Below are positions 46,677 to 59,654 of a DNA stretch of 64,000 bases, one piece after another (position 1 is the first letter of the stretch; the number at the start of each line of letters is the position of its first letter). The stretch is from Centroberyx gerrardi (Eukaryota; Chordata; Actinopteri; Beryciformes; Berycidae). The notes under the pieces are model-generated. The model was not told where the DNA came from, did not search any database, and saw only the letters and a list, made by a program, of their open reading frames with translations. The stretch is from contig NC_136016.1 in the NCBI RefSeq assembly GCF_048128805.1, forward strand, positions 6,856,001 through 6,920,000, in the 5' to 3' direction. The position numbers and the translations under genes are program-made.

Positions 46677-49600
46677 ATCACTCTGTCTTTCACGCATGGT
46701 AAATAACAGTCAGAGTGTAGCTGGATGCGGCAGCTGCCTGAAATTGCAGCGGGGGCAGCATGAACTCAAAAGACTGTGGGTTCACATGCACTCACTTAAC
46801 TTCCCTCTCATGGCTACCCAACAACCACATAATTCTGATAATGGCCTATCATCATAAAAATGCCAAATCATTTCTGAAACCATTATATTCCATTTACTGC
46901 ACAACAAGGACGCTTTTCACAATTTTCTTAGAACTAAGACAATCCAATTTATCCCAGTGAGGATATACGAGTTATGCCAAAGAGGGAATGTCTGTGCCCT
47001 TGACATCCATCAATCATTCCTCCACAAACAAAAGAAAATAGACTATGATGTAGGTGTGCAATGACGAATGAAGTGCCAGTGTGTGACAACTGGACTGGGT
47101 CCAGGTTTCTCCATGTCTCTGACCCACTTTTCATTCATTATGGAGTTATTCTTCGTCTAATAATCTCAACTTGATATCACAACTTTCCCTCCATCCCTCC
47201 ACTGAGATCATACTACATTGCAATACACTCACCATTTTTGGCCTTAGAGGGGAGGATGTGTGTGTGTGCGTCTACGTAAGTGTGCATGCATGTGTACTGT
47301 ATGCTTGTGCATGTGCATATGTGTGGCTGTGTATGTATGCGTTTAAGTGGGCATACAGACATATTTGAGAGTTAAGTTAAACCCCTCAGCACGCCTGTCT
47401 GAGAATGACTACTCACATGTGGCTGATTGATATCACAGAGCTTGTAGTGTCTGTTAGTTGAACCCTTGAGAGATGCTGCAGATGTTGCCTCTTCTGTCTC
47501 CTCCTCACCACTGCAGGCAAGATGCCAGCATGACTTCCCATCACCAAGAGCAGAAGCCTCTCCAAACCCCGCTAAAGTGAAAAGACACAGCTAGGCCAGG
47601 TGCTAATAAAGCTTTGGAGAATGTACAGTATCTCTTACTTCAGTGTTTACAGTGCTACGTCAAATTTAGGATTTGTCACTTCATTTTAGTCCTTAGCGCT
47701 TCCTCTTCTAACATAGACATCTTTCTTTTTAGGCGGGGTGGGGGCGCCATTCGTTTTGAATTGATTTCTCTTCCCCAGAGCTGGCAATCGTAGTGGAAGA
47801 AAGCGACAGATGCGATCTGTCCTGAGCTCTACTTGAATATCTTGTATATGTTAATGCTCCTTTAATGCCGTATAGCTGGTAAACAGCCTCCGTCAATGTT
47901 GACCTTCACACAGGCCGGCATGTGTGACCAACCTGATACTGTCCGCTGAGTCCCGCTGACATGCGACGCGGCCCTCCGCGGCCGTAAGCTCTCCCAGACT
48001 CTGCCCCGAGGTTTTAGGGGTTCAGGGCCGCTGCCGTAGGAACCGGGGATTAGCTTCGCTGTCACACTATTGAGCACAACGATGCGGTGCTATGCCCTGA
48101 ACGAGAAACTCTACCCGGTAACAGCGAGCGACAATGCGGCGGTCACATTGAATGACCCTCGGTGCAGTGTCATTGTGCGAAGTGGGTCAAGAGCCTCCAT
48201 AAAACTCCACGACCCCTAAAACATAAACAGTGTATAGGGTGACAAACAGTAAACCGAGTTGTCGCGTGCCCACATACAATGCATGTATATGCAGTGTAGG
48301 CGGCTTCTTGATATAGACTCATGACGGCATGGGACACCCATCCAATACAGGGGAACTACCAGGGAGGTTGTTGGTATGGTGGGTCATGACAGGATGAATG
48401 GGTGAAAAAAAGATTTTAATGCTGTTTTTATTTTTCAAAATCTCTGGCAAGCAACCAGTCAGTCAGAATCTTACTGTAATAGACATTTACTGGATGAAGT
48501 TGCATACTCTTAGGAAGAGGAATTTCCCAACAGACTTTTAGGAAGTAGACCTTGAAAAACAGAAGAGAATGGGAAAAAAGGAGGGTGGGAGGTGAGGGGA
48601 CCGCTGAGGACGACCGAGACATAAATCCAGGGTTTAGCGTGAATTTATCCCAGCAGTGTAAATTCCATAGACAAAACCGGATGAGTGTTTGAAGTGAGAG
48701 TAGGAACGTCTTGAGTGAGCGGAGAGGGGAGAGCGGAGTCGTTGGCAGTCTCACGCAGTTTCTCCCCTTGTGATTCCATTGTATCGTATGTCTCCTGCCC
48801 CTTACTTTTTTTTCCACTAGCTCTTCCTCCGTGTAATTCAAGACCACACAACACAATTGACTATGGCCTGGGGTAAAAAATCGAAACATCAAAGGGAGCT
48901 GGTGAATGGATAAAAGGGGGCCTCGGATTAGAACAGAATTTCTACCATTGCGTTATAAATGACGAAGTGCTTAACTAGAGATCATGTATTTTTCCCCCCT
49001 CTGCTACTTTGTCGGTTCACGTTTTTTTTCCAACTGACAAGCCAGGCCCGATCATGTTCCTTGATTGCATTTTGGTTTCCCCCTTGTTAAAAAAGAAAAT
49101 AGAACCAAAGGGGTTAAATTTAGATTAGCAGAATATCTATTTGGAAACCATACACTTATGCATCTGTCTGGTCTCAATGCGTCTGCCTTGCTATCTCTCT
49201 TTATGTCCCTGCAAATAGAAGTGCAGAGGGACGGGTTGATCTTGATTGACTGATTTTACCCTACTTAATGCTGTTAGTTGTAAGCCCAATATCACCGTAC
49301 ATTGTTTCACTGAAAGCTGCTGAATAATTGCAAAGTATGTCAGCAAAGAATTAAATAGGTAGTTGTCATTAGCTGAGTGAAAGCTATTGTTAAACATGTC
49401 TTTCTATGCAAATGATAAGTGAGTCATCAAGTGGTAAATGGAGTGCGTAATATTGCGATGGAGTGTTATTCTGTCATGAAAGTGAAATGTATTGTGGAGG
49501 GGTTTTAATTGTATAAATAATGCCTGTTTCTCAGGCATTAGCAGAGTAATAGGACAATAAGTGCGTTCCTCCTCCACAGTGGGACGCTCAGTTTTGTCGG

Positions 49601-51009
49601 TGGTGTGACTTGTGATCCTCCTGGTTTCACTGACACAGCAATGGCCCAGCTTGCCCTTGCTTTAACACTAGATACGGTGTGCCGTTTAAGCTCGTGATCA
49701 TCATCGCCCCAGCGTGATTGACACGGCAGTCTGACAGTCATCTACAACCCACTGACAGACCTGACCTTCCCCGTAATATCCACCAATGACAGACTGGGAG
49801 ATGGAAAATATACGATTCCGTCCCCGCTGATTCAACATGTGTTAATTAGCCCCCGAGTCGAGGTCTGGAGGGACTCGGAAAACCATGGTGCGCAGTGAGA
49901 GGCTGCGAATATTTCACTGCTCCCATCTGAGATTTTTAATGGGCATCGGTCCATTAATGAGTGAGGTGGAAAACACAAAGCAGGGTAACTCAAGCCTGGG
50001 TATCCGTGGCACGCGTTGTTTACTCGCCGCTCAAGACGGGGCCGTTTAGAGACTATTTTTGCAACGACCCTCGCAGAGGAAGGTGAAACACAATATTTAC
50101 CTGTCACAAAATGAGGCCGTGGACGGCAGGACAGCTGCACGGCCGCACACTGTACACAAACCCGCCCATGCAGGGGTCAGGAGGACGGCTATCAATTGTG
50201 GGAGCGGCAGGGTGTTCCACAAAGCTACTTCTGTCTCCGGTCATGCTTCCAATGCAACTTATGCCATGCTGAGAAGTGACACTTCTATTGTTGCAATCAG
50301 GACTAAACTGGATAAACCAAAATTGAGCAAGAATAGTTTCAAAATGATTTCCTATAACTTCTCTATGGGTAAAGTTCCATAGAGAGAGACCATCCCTATG
50401 CCCTGCAGACTGCACTGCAGCCCGGCATCGCAATCAATGTTTTTTTTTTTTTTACACATTTTCAGTTTTCACTTTCTATCCTCAGTTTGCAGGCTCAGCA
50501 GAGTGGAGGAAACACTCTCTTAGTGGTCAGGAGAACAGTCCAGCTGTTTTCAATCAGGTGCTGTTCAGCAATCACCTGCAGAGCACCATAGAGTAGACGA
50601 GGTTAGGTAGTACATTATAGGTACACTGCAATATATGCATTCAGATATGGATTCAACAGAACACGTGATATGATAGTTATATTTGTAAATCATCAGGCCA
50701 GGCCATTCCTATATCCAGGTGGCTATTTTACAAGCATAATAACATGGGTCTATTTAACAAAAATAATGAAACTTTTTTGTTAATCGGTGTTGCTAACAAA
50801 CCTACAAACCTACACTGTAAATCTGTTGTAGAATAGTTTTGTTCAGTGAACTGGTGAGGTCCTGTCACCTTGTCTGATGGAGGGCTGAGCTTCTCCATGT
50901 CACCCTCTCAGGATATGTGATATTGGGCCTCGGTAGTGTTTTGGACACGGACACTATCGTGTAAACGACACCCTGCAGCCTGGCATGGGAATGTTTTTTA
51001 ACAGCTCAC

Positions 51010-51903
51010 TTAGGGCGCGTTCACACCAAGCATGTTTGGAGTGGTTTATTTGAATTCTTTTGTTCTGTTCATTTGGGGAGGTGAGAACAATGCCATTCGA
51101 ACTCGGGTGGCACCAAATAACTGCAATGAGACCGCCTGAAAATGAGAGTGAGAATGTAATCACAACCAACTATGGGAAATGACCCCAAAATGCAAGGTTT
51201 TATTATGTATAGCAAGTGTGGAGAGTCTTGACAGTGGGAGTGCATGTAAACCAAGCCTGCAGTCTACTACCAGGCAAAACAAAGGGAAACACAGACATGG
51301 CTATAGGCGTAGGCTCTAATCTGATGAATGATGGATAATAAAAATTTGACAGGGTGGGACAAACTTATTCAACTATTGGTGGAAATTTACACAAGGTGCA
51401 CACATTTTTACAGGATACAGTATATAAATTCATATTGTTTATTAATTAGTTGCTCAGAATCAATCTAAGGGCCTACTGGAAGTGACTGAAGGGCCACCAA
51501 TTGAATAGCATGGGTTTTAGGAGACAGATGTTGACATCTGATAACCAGCAGTTTCATATGTATGCTTGGACTATTTCTTCATGTGCTCTTTACTGGTATG
51601 AACACCTGAAAGGTATTATTATGGCAAAGTGTGCAGACAAGTCTATCATGCTTGGCTAAAGCTACAGGGACTGGAACTGGATTTGTTTTGACTCCTCCCA
51701 GTCACCAAATCTCTAACCTCACAGGATGACAGGTTACCAAAACTCTGTCCAAGCTACTTCTGAGTCCATGTGACTTTTGTTTTCGAGACGCTTTTAATTG
51801 GGCAATGTGAACCTAAATGAACCAAATACAAAAACATGCAAGCAAACTTTTCCACTATGGTTCGGACCACAGAAAACAAACTGTCGGTGTGATCGCACCC
51901 TTA
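51010..51903. mobile_element. PIF/Harbinger-like non-autonomous DNA transposon, copy 2
   Basis: Termini GGGCGCGTTCACACC (51013-51027) and the complement of GGGTGCGATCACACC (ending 51900) match at 13 of 15 positions. They are flanked by TTA at 51010-51012 and 51901-51903. A three-base TWA duplication with GGG-starting ends points to PIF/Harbinger. The outer parts match copy 1 at 30182-30902. Relative to copy 1 it carries about 350 extra bases (51205-51555), part of which matches 53020-53154. No transposase frame is present. Confidence 0.72.
51216..51347 (+). repeat. Dispersed segment, copy A (inside transposon)
   Basis: 132 bp from GTGTGGAGAGTCTTGACAGT to ATAATAAAAATTT. It matches 53020-53154 with only scattered substitutions and small indels. 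Most differences are CpG in the other copy versus TpG/CpA here. Confidence 0.85.
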
Positions 51904-52397
51904 TAGGCTCCAGAGGCTCAGCCAGGCAGCTTGGTGAGATCTCTTGTTGTCTTGCACATCATGCATTCAGCGAAGGTTGCGGGGTCCATTTTCACGACAG
52001 ATTGAGGTGAATTGTGTGAAAGAGGTGCACTGGGTCGCTCTGGGGACACCCTTGAGAGGTGTCACACGGTGGCTAGTGACGCTTTCTCCGGGAGCGGGGA
52101 ACAATAGGCGGAACCAGCTGCTGCGGGAGTCGGAGTGACACAGCGGAGAACCTGTTTACAGGCAAGCGGCCGCTCGGCCCGGGCCGGACACCGGCCTACG
52201 TCAGCTCTCCCACAGTTTATCACAGCGCGGCCGTGCTGAGTGGCGGACCCGTGTGTGTCCAGGGCCTCGTAGGGAAAGGTCAGCCTTCATCACAAGGTCT
52301 CCATATGACACATACAGTACAATGAAGTTTATCTCGAGTGCTTGTTTGATGGATAGTAGTCAAAGCTGGAAGTGAACTGAGTTGAATTTGACTATAA

Positions 52398-52490
52398 CAT
52401 GCTGCACAGGCCATAAAGCTCTGATATAAAATGTGATGCTCAATCTCCCCGAACAGTGAATGATTGATGACTGCTGCAAGGCTGAGACAA
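52398..52490 (+). repeat. Direct repeat unit 1
   Basis: 93 bp from CATGCTGCACAGG to the CTGCTGCAAGGCTGAGA region. The second unit is 190 bp further on (52588-52680), sharing CTCTGATATAAA, ATGCTCAATCTCC and CTGCTGCAAGG in the same order. Confidence 0.75.
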
Positions 52491-52587
52491 GAATGAATTG
52501 ATAATAGCCAAACATGCACAGTCACAAGAGCACAATTTGAGACTTGATGTAAACTGATTTTTTGATTTTCACTTTCATTTTTGATTG

Positions 52588-52680
52588 CATGCTCTACAGG
52601 CCCACAACCCTCTGATATAAAGTTCAATGCTCAATCTCCTTCAAAAGTTAATGAATAATTTGCTGCTGCAAGGATGAGAA
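52588..52680 (+). repeat. Direct repeat unit 2
   Basis: Diverged copy (roughly three quarters identical by eye) of 52398-52490 with the same length and orientation. Confidence 0.75.
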
Positions 52681-52941
52681 ACATCATTTGTGCAATGATT
52701 GTGTTTATGGTTGTAGCCACAACCTACAGTATTAGAATACATTCCCTTTATCATTCCCCACAGTTTACATAACATAAGCGCAGATATGGACTGCTGCCGA
52801 CGGACCCATCCTGCAGCACACATCCAGATATTAAATCTTACCACAGTTGTGTCTCAGATCGGCATCAGCTGTGGTGAGATTTACTCTGCGAGCCACAACC
52901 GCCAACACAAGTGAGTCGTTCGTGTGAAGAACGGCGGACCC

Positions 52942-52967
52942 GCAGCAGCAGCAGCAGCAGCAGCAGC
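52942..52967 (+). repeat. (CAG)n trinucleotide repeat
   Basis: Eight GCA/CAG units embedded in a CpG-rich context. Confidence 0.9.
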
Positions 52968-53019
52968 GCGGAGAAGCTGTCGTGTGTCAGCTGTGAGCGC
53001 TGGAATGTTACCCAGACAG

Positions 53020-53154
53020 GTGTGGAGAGAGTCTTGACAGTGGGAGCGCATGTAAACCAAGCCTGCCGTCTACTACGAGGCAACAGCAGAGGGAAACACA
53101 GACGCGGCCGTAGGCGTAGGCTGTAATCCGATGAATGATGAATAATAAAAATTT
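53020..53154 (+). repeat. Dispersed segment, copy B (CpG-preserved)
   Basis: 135 bp matching copy A at 51216-51347. It retains CpG sites (GAGCGCATG, GACGCGGCCGTAGG, ATCCGATG) that are TpG or CpA in copy A. This suggests it is closer to the ancestral sequence or has been less methylated. Confidence 0.85.
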
Positions 53155-53260
53155 AAACAGACTTTGACCCGTTTGCCCTCTGCTGTCTGGATGCTGCCTG
53201 CCACTGTGTAATGTTTGTCTTTTTTTTTTTTCTTTAGTCACTGAGGGCCGCTATTGCAGG

Positions 53261-56200
53261 AAACTCGCGGGAGGATCTGAATCTTTTTCCTGAAGGTAGG
53301 AAGTCCCTCTGTATATTTAGATCACAGCTGTCCACCATGGAAATATCCAAGGCCTCCGATGGTTCATGGAAGGCGAGAGGGACAACACTATAAAATCTGT
53401 GTGAGTTTGAGCCAATGCCACAGAGCGTAGTGGGGGGGTTGGAGAACAGAAGGTGGTGTGAAGATGTAGCTTAACGCTGTATGTATTGTGGGGATGTTGG
53501 TTGCATTCAGGAAATTAAGTTTTGCCAATCTAATACAACACAAGAGGTACACACCATGTGAACACGTGCATATCCTCTGATGAGGTGCAGCATGTAAAGT
53601 CCGCACTGTGTGTGTATGAGTGTGTATACGTGTTTGGACACATCTGCATGTTAAAAGGAAAACAGAAAGAGAAACAGAAAGGGAATGGCCATTAGTCCTT
53701 GTTGTTTCAAGATTACTGTTAGCCCATCAACTGTCCCACATCTCCTCCTCATCGCTGCCATTGAACTCACGTCCCGGGATTTCCCACAGTTCTCCGTGGT
53801 TCCACAACACTCTGACCTCAGTAATGTGCACGTTCCCTGCGACCAACTGTCATGTGCCCCGTGTGAAACAGCTGTGTGGGAGAGAGCAGGGTGTGACGGA
53901 CGGGAGACAATAACTGTTGGAGGGCCGTCGTCTGTTTTTAGACTCCTCTGACCCGTTTCCAGTGTCATCCAAAGATTCCAGAGGAGCTGGGAGTATTTCA
54001 GCCACTGGTGCAGGAAGGGTAGGACAACTGCACGGCAACTTGAAACTGTATCAAAGAGCCACTGAAAATAAAGATTTCATCCACTCCTAATTGTGCTGTT
54101 TTTATTATGTAAAGGTCAGCGAGGGTGGAATGCCCCCCGCTTCCTGTAATTGTCTCCCTCATGCTCCTGTTTCCACGACTGAGCAAAAATCCAGCACCAC
54201 GTTCAGTGTCATATGATTTACAGCTGGTACAGGTGAAAAAATAGGCTTCCAGCTTACAATATAACATTATTGAGTTCAGTTTTATTCAGTAAACCTAACT
54301 AAATAACATTTTAAAACAAGTCAGCTGTGGGTGAGTTGCCTGCATGAAGTAGCTCTGCTTTTTACCACCTGTTTTTGTGGATTTTGTAGCTTACGCTCAT
54401 TCCCATTCTTCTATGGTTCCCATGAGAGGCTCTATTATCTAGAACTGTTTTGATGTGCAGTATTGTCTGGAAATAACAGGTTTATGGTTGTCATAGAGAT
54501 CAAAAGGGTGCAAATTGAGAAATATCCTGGGAAATGCAGACAAAGCGAGTCTTTCAGCTTGTTTGGAGCTCTCAAGATCAGGGCAAACAGATCACCGAGG
54601 TCAAACAGGTGAAGCATCACAAGGTCAAAGGTCAGTGGCATTGCACAAGTTCAAAACTACCGCTAAGTCTTTGTTTGACACTTAGTTATCCTCAAATCGG
54701 CACATGAGAATCCCTGTATCTGCTTACACAGTGGGTTCTCAGACCCATCTCTCTTTCTTCATCTGCACATGAGCACCTGATCGTAGGAAAACCACTGGAG
54801 CGTTTCAGAGAGTAAGCTTGGTTACATATAATCCACTTTAGTGTAACAGAATAGCAAGCACAGAACCACAATGCACATGCAGTTTGTGGATGTAGAAACG
54901 GGGACATCAACACGATAAGCTGAGTTGCTGAGAGTTGGGGAGAGAGATCCATTTGTTAAAATCAACAAATACAACAACAAAAGCAAAAGCTGCATTAAGA
55001 AAAACTGTCAAATCAATTCAATTTAAGTAATTTCAAATAAATTCACAAGCATTATTGGTATGACATAAAAGAAAGAGAGCACATTTCAACTTAACTTAAA
55101 GTGAGCAAGCGTCTCCCAAACTTTTGTCACTTTGCAGAGTCAACAGTTTGTTGATTGTTATGTGCATGTCAGTCTTAGCACTTATGCTGTGCGGCAGGAG
55201 CAAACCCAATTATTTGCAAAAAAAAATTTGAAATCTTCCAATTTTGCCAATGCTTCTTATTCTGAATTTTGCCACCTTGCAATTATTGCTCATAACAAAT
55301 CATGCTGACTGCTGTGCCTCGAGGCAATGTGACGATGTCACTGGGTAGCTATCACATTGCAGGTAATCACCACAAGCCACCAAGGAAGTTGTGAGATAGG
55401 ATTTCCAATGAAAAAAGGAAAGGGAAGATGGACCCTTGCGCTAAAAGCTTGTCCTATGTCAGTGCTGTTGATCACATGTAGACATGGTTCAAGAGTTTTC
55501 CAGGACGCTCAACTGACCTGATGAATAACCCAAACTGTGGAGAACGCAAGTGGTAACTTTTAAAGTTTTTATTCTCTGTGTACTCATAAAACCCTAAAGA
55601 GAGAACATGGCATTACTATAATGTTGTTATATAGTATCAAATAAAAAGAGGTAAGTCTTTTCAGTGTCTACTAGTGTTTGAGGATAATACAGGGGCTTTG
55701 TGATGTCTCATTAACTTTCATTGGGGTGACACTTCATGTCTTTGTGTTTCTGTTATTAGTCACTCTTAACCATGACAACCTGCCAGTCAAGCAAACCCTC
55801 CGCCCTCCCTCCTTGAAATGCTGTACAGCCACAGAGCCCCTGCCAAACACACTGGTTGTCTTTGGCCATCATCCGATGCACGGAGATAACTCCTTATGGG
55901 GTATTTCCTCATTTAGTTCCATGCAGATTCCCGTCAGTCCCCGGAGCCTATGACAGGCTGTGCTGCTGAGCACAGGAGGTCCACTCTGCTTTTGGAACAA
56001 AAGACGGACACGAGCATAACTCAAAGACATTTTGCATCTGTGGTGCACTTAAAACTCTGCCATTTAATCCGAAAGCTCCGAGTGCATTTGACCTTGAAGT
56101 GTGTATCCCAGGTTACCCACTGATGTCAGGGACAAATGGAAAAATACAACGTGTCAAACTGCGCAAAAGGCTGACCGGCTGATACAAGCCTGCTGGTTAA

Positions 56201-58359
56201 CTTCCATAAACACGCTAAAATAGCTGCCTGACACCAGAGGAACAGTGACAATCCTCTCCAAAATAGTTTCTGCCATATGGCATGGGCAGGGGGAAAAATA
56301 TTTCCAAAAAGATGTCACTACATGTACTGTAAGGACTTATCACAGAGAGGAGAAACCTGCAGCAATGGAATCGTTCTGTCTGGGATCGTTCTGCCAGTGA
56401 ATAGTTTGCCAGCAATGAATACGACTGTTCGCTGTTAGCCCCTAAGCCATAGAAACACAGTCTCACAAAATTAAGTGAAATGAGAACTCTGAAATGCAGA
56501 TTACATGTTGTGCACATGAATAATATTAAGATTACGTTCCTCCACCACAAAAGGATTATATGGCAATACCATTTTCACATGAAAAGGTTAGCTAACTCAA
56601 GTTTAGGCTAGTAAAACAACTTTGTTTAAGGTTAGCGTTAAAGTTAGGGTTAGGTTTAGCATGCTATAGCTTGGGTTAACGTTAAGCAACTAAAACAATT
56701 TGGAGGATAGTGTACCGCTGTTTGTTTAGGTTTGTGCCAGTGGGTTGCCCCTCTCCTTTACATTATTCTTGCTGGTGTCTGCACACAGTCAGCATAGTTG
56801 GAGGTATCAGGACTCATTTTCCTCCCATCAGAAGAAGCCATTTGCTGCCATTCATTCTTGTACAGCATAAAAAATAACTTCCACAGACTTGAAAATGTAA
56901 TCCATCACAGTCTGTTTTATCCTTATTTCATTGTGCCCCAGCTGAGTGTTTTCATATCAGTGCTGCATTATGTTACGCTCTGCTTACCGTCAATCACCTG
57001 ACACCCACAGGAAGAAATGGAAATTTCCACCAGGAAAGAATCCCTCAAAAACATGTCGTCTTACAAACTTCACTGTCACATCCATGTCTTTTTTATTTAG
57101 GGCGTCTTTGTTAGCAGCTATTTTCCAGCTGGGTTTAACACGGTAAAGTTTGTATTCTAAAAATAATGAAAAATGATTAAATGTTAAAAAATCAAATTAC
57201 ATACAGCATGCATTGCAAAATGATTCAGGGGAATGTAAACTATGGGCTATAACTCCAAATGACACCGGTATTGTCCTTTAAGGTAAGGTTTTAAAACTAT
57301 TGCCGAAAATGAAAACTTAATTTAGTTAGGAATTAAATCTGGGTAGTCAGAGTTAAAGTCAAAGCACGCCTATCCACCACCCTGACATAAACACTCTTCC
57401 TTTCCATCGCACTATCTACATGTCAAACTACTGCCTGTTTCTAGTCGTATCTCCGCCATGTAATCGTTTTGTGATATGGAAACAAATTCCTCTCACTTCT
57501 CCTGCACGCAGCATGTTATTTGCATGTTAAGACATCGTGTTTGTTTCACAAAATTTCATGAGCCCAGGCTTGCCATAATGCTGCACTTTGTACATGATGT
57601 AATCTGGGGACACACAAGGCATTGCCTATTCCCTATAGAGCCCCTCTCCCAGTGTGTGGAAGACACTTGGGAGGGGGCTACCAGCTGAAGAGACAAACAG
57701 CTCTATTGATGACAGGGTAAGAAGAGCTCTTCTCTTCCCTCTCCTTATCTCAGGATGCATGCTGAAGAATTGGCTCCTCTGGCCTCTCCTAATACCTGTC
57801 AGCTTGATTAGATGTGGTAAATAAACCTCTGTCCCGTCCTTCCTCTTCTAATTGTATTGTCTGGATTGATCGCCTTGAGATTAGATCAGATACTTTTTGA
57901 AACAGACTTCAACAGTCGGACAGTACACTTGTGAGACTTAGCCTTCATTCTTAAAGGCTTTTCAGTGACGTCTTATCATTTACTGTTATGTCTTTTCTAG
58001 TGAGTCATCTAACTCAAGCATTATTTTACTTGGATACTTATGAGTTTATATTTACCACAACTTTGTGAAGTGACAAAGCAGTGTTATTATTCCAGTATTT
58101 TGCAAGGTGACATGTTGCCTTTTCATTAGATATTTCTGTTGGATCCCTGCTCTAATTAGCTAACTTACTCGTCGCTGTTGTGGTAATGTGACTTTATTTT
58201 TTGTGACAATTACAGGCCAAGCTGTGCCAGAAACCTGTTGATGTTGGTCGCAGATAGAGACGGATAAAAGTCATGGATTACTTAATGCCTCTTTAAATGC
58301 CTCAAAGCACATGATGAGCAAAGGTACAGTCTTGTTTCCTTGTGTGCTCATAAAATATA
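53261..58359. other. Gene-free region
   Basis: AT-rich spacer with no supportable exon and no strong repeat structure. Short TTAGGG-like words at 56625-56655 are only two or three degenerate units. The frames at 53620-53968 overlap on both strands and lack domains. Confidence 0.4.
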
Positions 58360-58560
58360 ATTGTATAAATAATAAAGAACTTGATTGATCCCTCCTTGTG
58401 CTTGTCCCCCTCCAGGGAGGTCAGAGGTCAGGGTGCCTACCCTTCAGCATCTTGCTCCAAGGACACTTCAGCAGAGCGGATGCTTTCCAGCATGAGGTTT
58501 GAACCTGGGACCTCTGATTGAAGGATGGATTCTCTAACTACTAGGCCACTCTGACACCCT
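58360..58560 (-). mobile_element. tRNA-derived SINE
   Basis: Read on the minus strand from 58560, the element starts AGGGTGTCAGAGTGGCC. It has a pol III A box in TGGCCTAGTAGTTA (58548-58535) and a B box GGTTCAAACCT (58505-58495), 30 bp apart as in a tRNA-like head. A body follows with GTCCTTGGAGCAAGATGCTG, a motif common to teleost SINEs. The 3' end runs into an AT-rich tail near 58360-58380. The internal promoter boxes are near consensus, so it may be relatively young or merely well preserved. Confidence 0.8.
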
Positions 58561-59640
58561 AAATAAGGGCATCTGATAAGGCAGGAGACTGTGGTAAAGT
58601 ATCGTATAATTGGGATGCTTATCTATAACCAGTTTCCCTCATGTGAAGATTATATAGTTTTAACATACCACAAAGGTCATGAAGCCAGACTCAATCCATA
58701 ATGTGTAATATAAGTACATTAAATATGCCTTAGGCTGATGAGCCACCATGGTACTCCCCTATACCTTAGAGCTTTAATACTATAGGCTATGGTTACTATA
58801 GCTCCAAGTTTAACAGAGTTCATATTCCCCCACCTCAAAACCATGGGACATGGATGGGCCTCCCCCACTGAGGGCCCTGAGGCCTGCTAAAGGATTCCCA
58901 AGTTTCTTATCCTGGAGGAGAACTGCAGTTGACTTTAGGGACCACACTGTCCTGGGAGTTGACATATAATCAAGTATGCACTGATGTGGAGCATTTTGCA
59001 TCCAAAACAAGATGCCTTTCAGAATGGAATAAAACCCTGCATTGCATTACTGTATATGAAACTGGCAAAAACCTCAAGGTCAGGAAGAACAATGCGTGGA
59101 ATTTTCTTTAATCAGGAAATGTATCTTGTACTCCAACACATACCCACACCATAAATACATCTGCAATTCTTGATGATACTTTTTGATATGTGTTTTAATC
59201 AAGCCACATACTGTATAATACTGCATCAATTACTTTGGCCAAAAAGTAAAGTAAAGCAGAGATAATGTGGTTAAAAATTAACCAATAGTAAATGGTCTCA
59301 GCATCGCACACAAGAATGTCTAAGATGTGTTTACCAGTCTCTACACACACCCCTGGTTGCTATGGAGCGGTGAGAGCTGCAAACGACGAGGCTGTGACTA
59401 AGGACCCAGGCAGCAGTGACAGCAGGGGCATCAGGCCAGGTGACTGAGGCACACACACACACACATACACACACACACACACACACACGCACTTACACTC
59501 ACGCAGCACCATTAGCATCCATAAAAAGCCAGGGCCTGTCAGTATTAATCACCCCTGGCCTGTTATTGTGAACTCTAAGTGGAGATGTACATGTACATCC
59601 AACACCAGCTTTTCCTCATCACATCATTCTCATCCTGCTA
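58561..59640. other. Gene-free spacer
   Basis: No exon or strong repeat apart from the CA array at 59450-59488. Confidence 0.4.
59450..59488. repeat. (CA)n microsatellite
   Basis: About 19 CA units with one TA interruption. Confidence 0.93.
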
Positions 59641-59654
59641 AGGGACAACAGGAT

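Larger units (their letters stand above)
41889..51009. other. Gene-free region with microsatellites
   Basis: No supportable exon on either strand. CA (42386-42420, 45921-45948), TG (44182-44223), GA (45671-45705) and CT (46651-46676) repeats occur, together with C-rich/G-rich tracts around 43545-43610 and 44290-44520. Two non-repetitive blocks (43760-44060 and 49790-50010) have mixed composition and could be conserved non-coding elements. All open frames here are short or repeat-derived. Confidence 0.45.
51904..53260. other. CpG-richer block, possible unannotated transcription unit or promoter
   Basis: Two GC/CpG-rich islands stand out from the AT-rich surroundings. The first is 52060-52270 (GCGGCCGCTCGGCCCGGGCC near 52164, ACGTCAG near 52197, a CRE-like core). 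The second is 52905-53115, with a CAG repeat and several NotI-like GCGGCC words. A weakly conserved direct duplication lies between them. No coding frame with a recognisable domain is present. A CpG-island promoter of a non-coding RNA, or an old GC-rich repeat, are both possible. Confidence 0.3.

Noticed and set aside
56625..56665. TTAGGG-like words suggesting an interstitial telomere
   Set aside because: Only two or three degenerate units (GTTAGGGTTAGG) are present, too few for a telomeric array.
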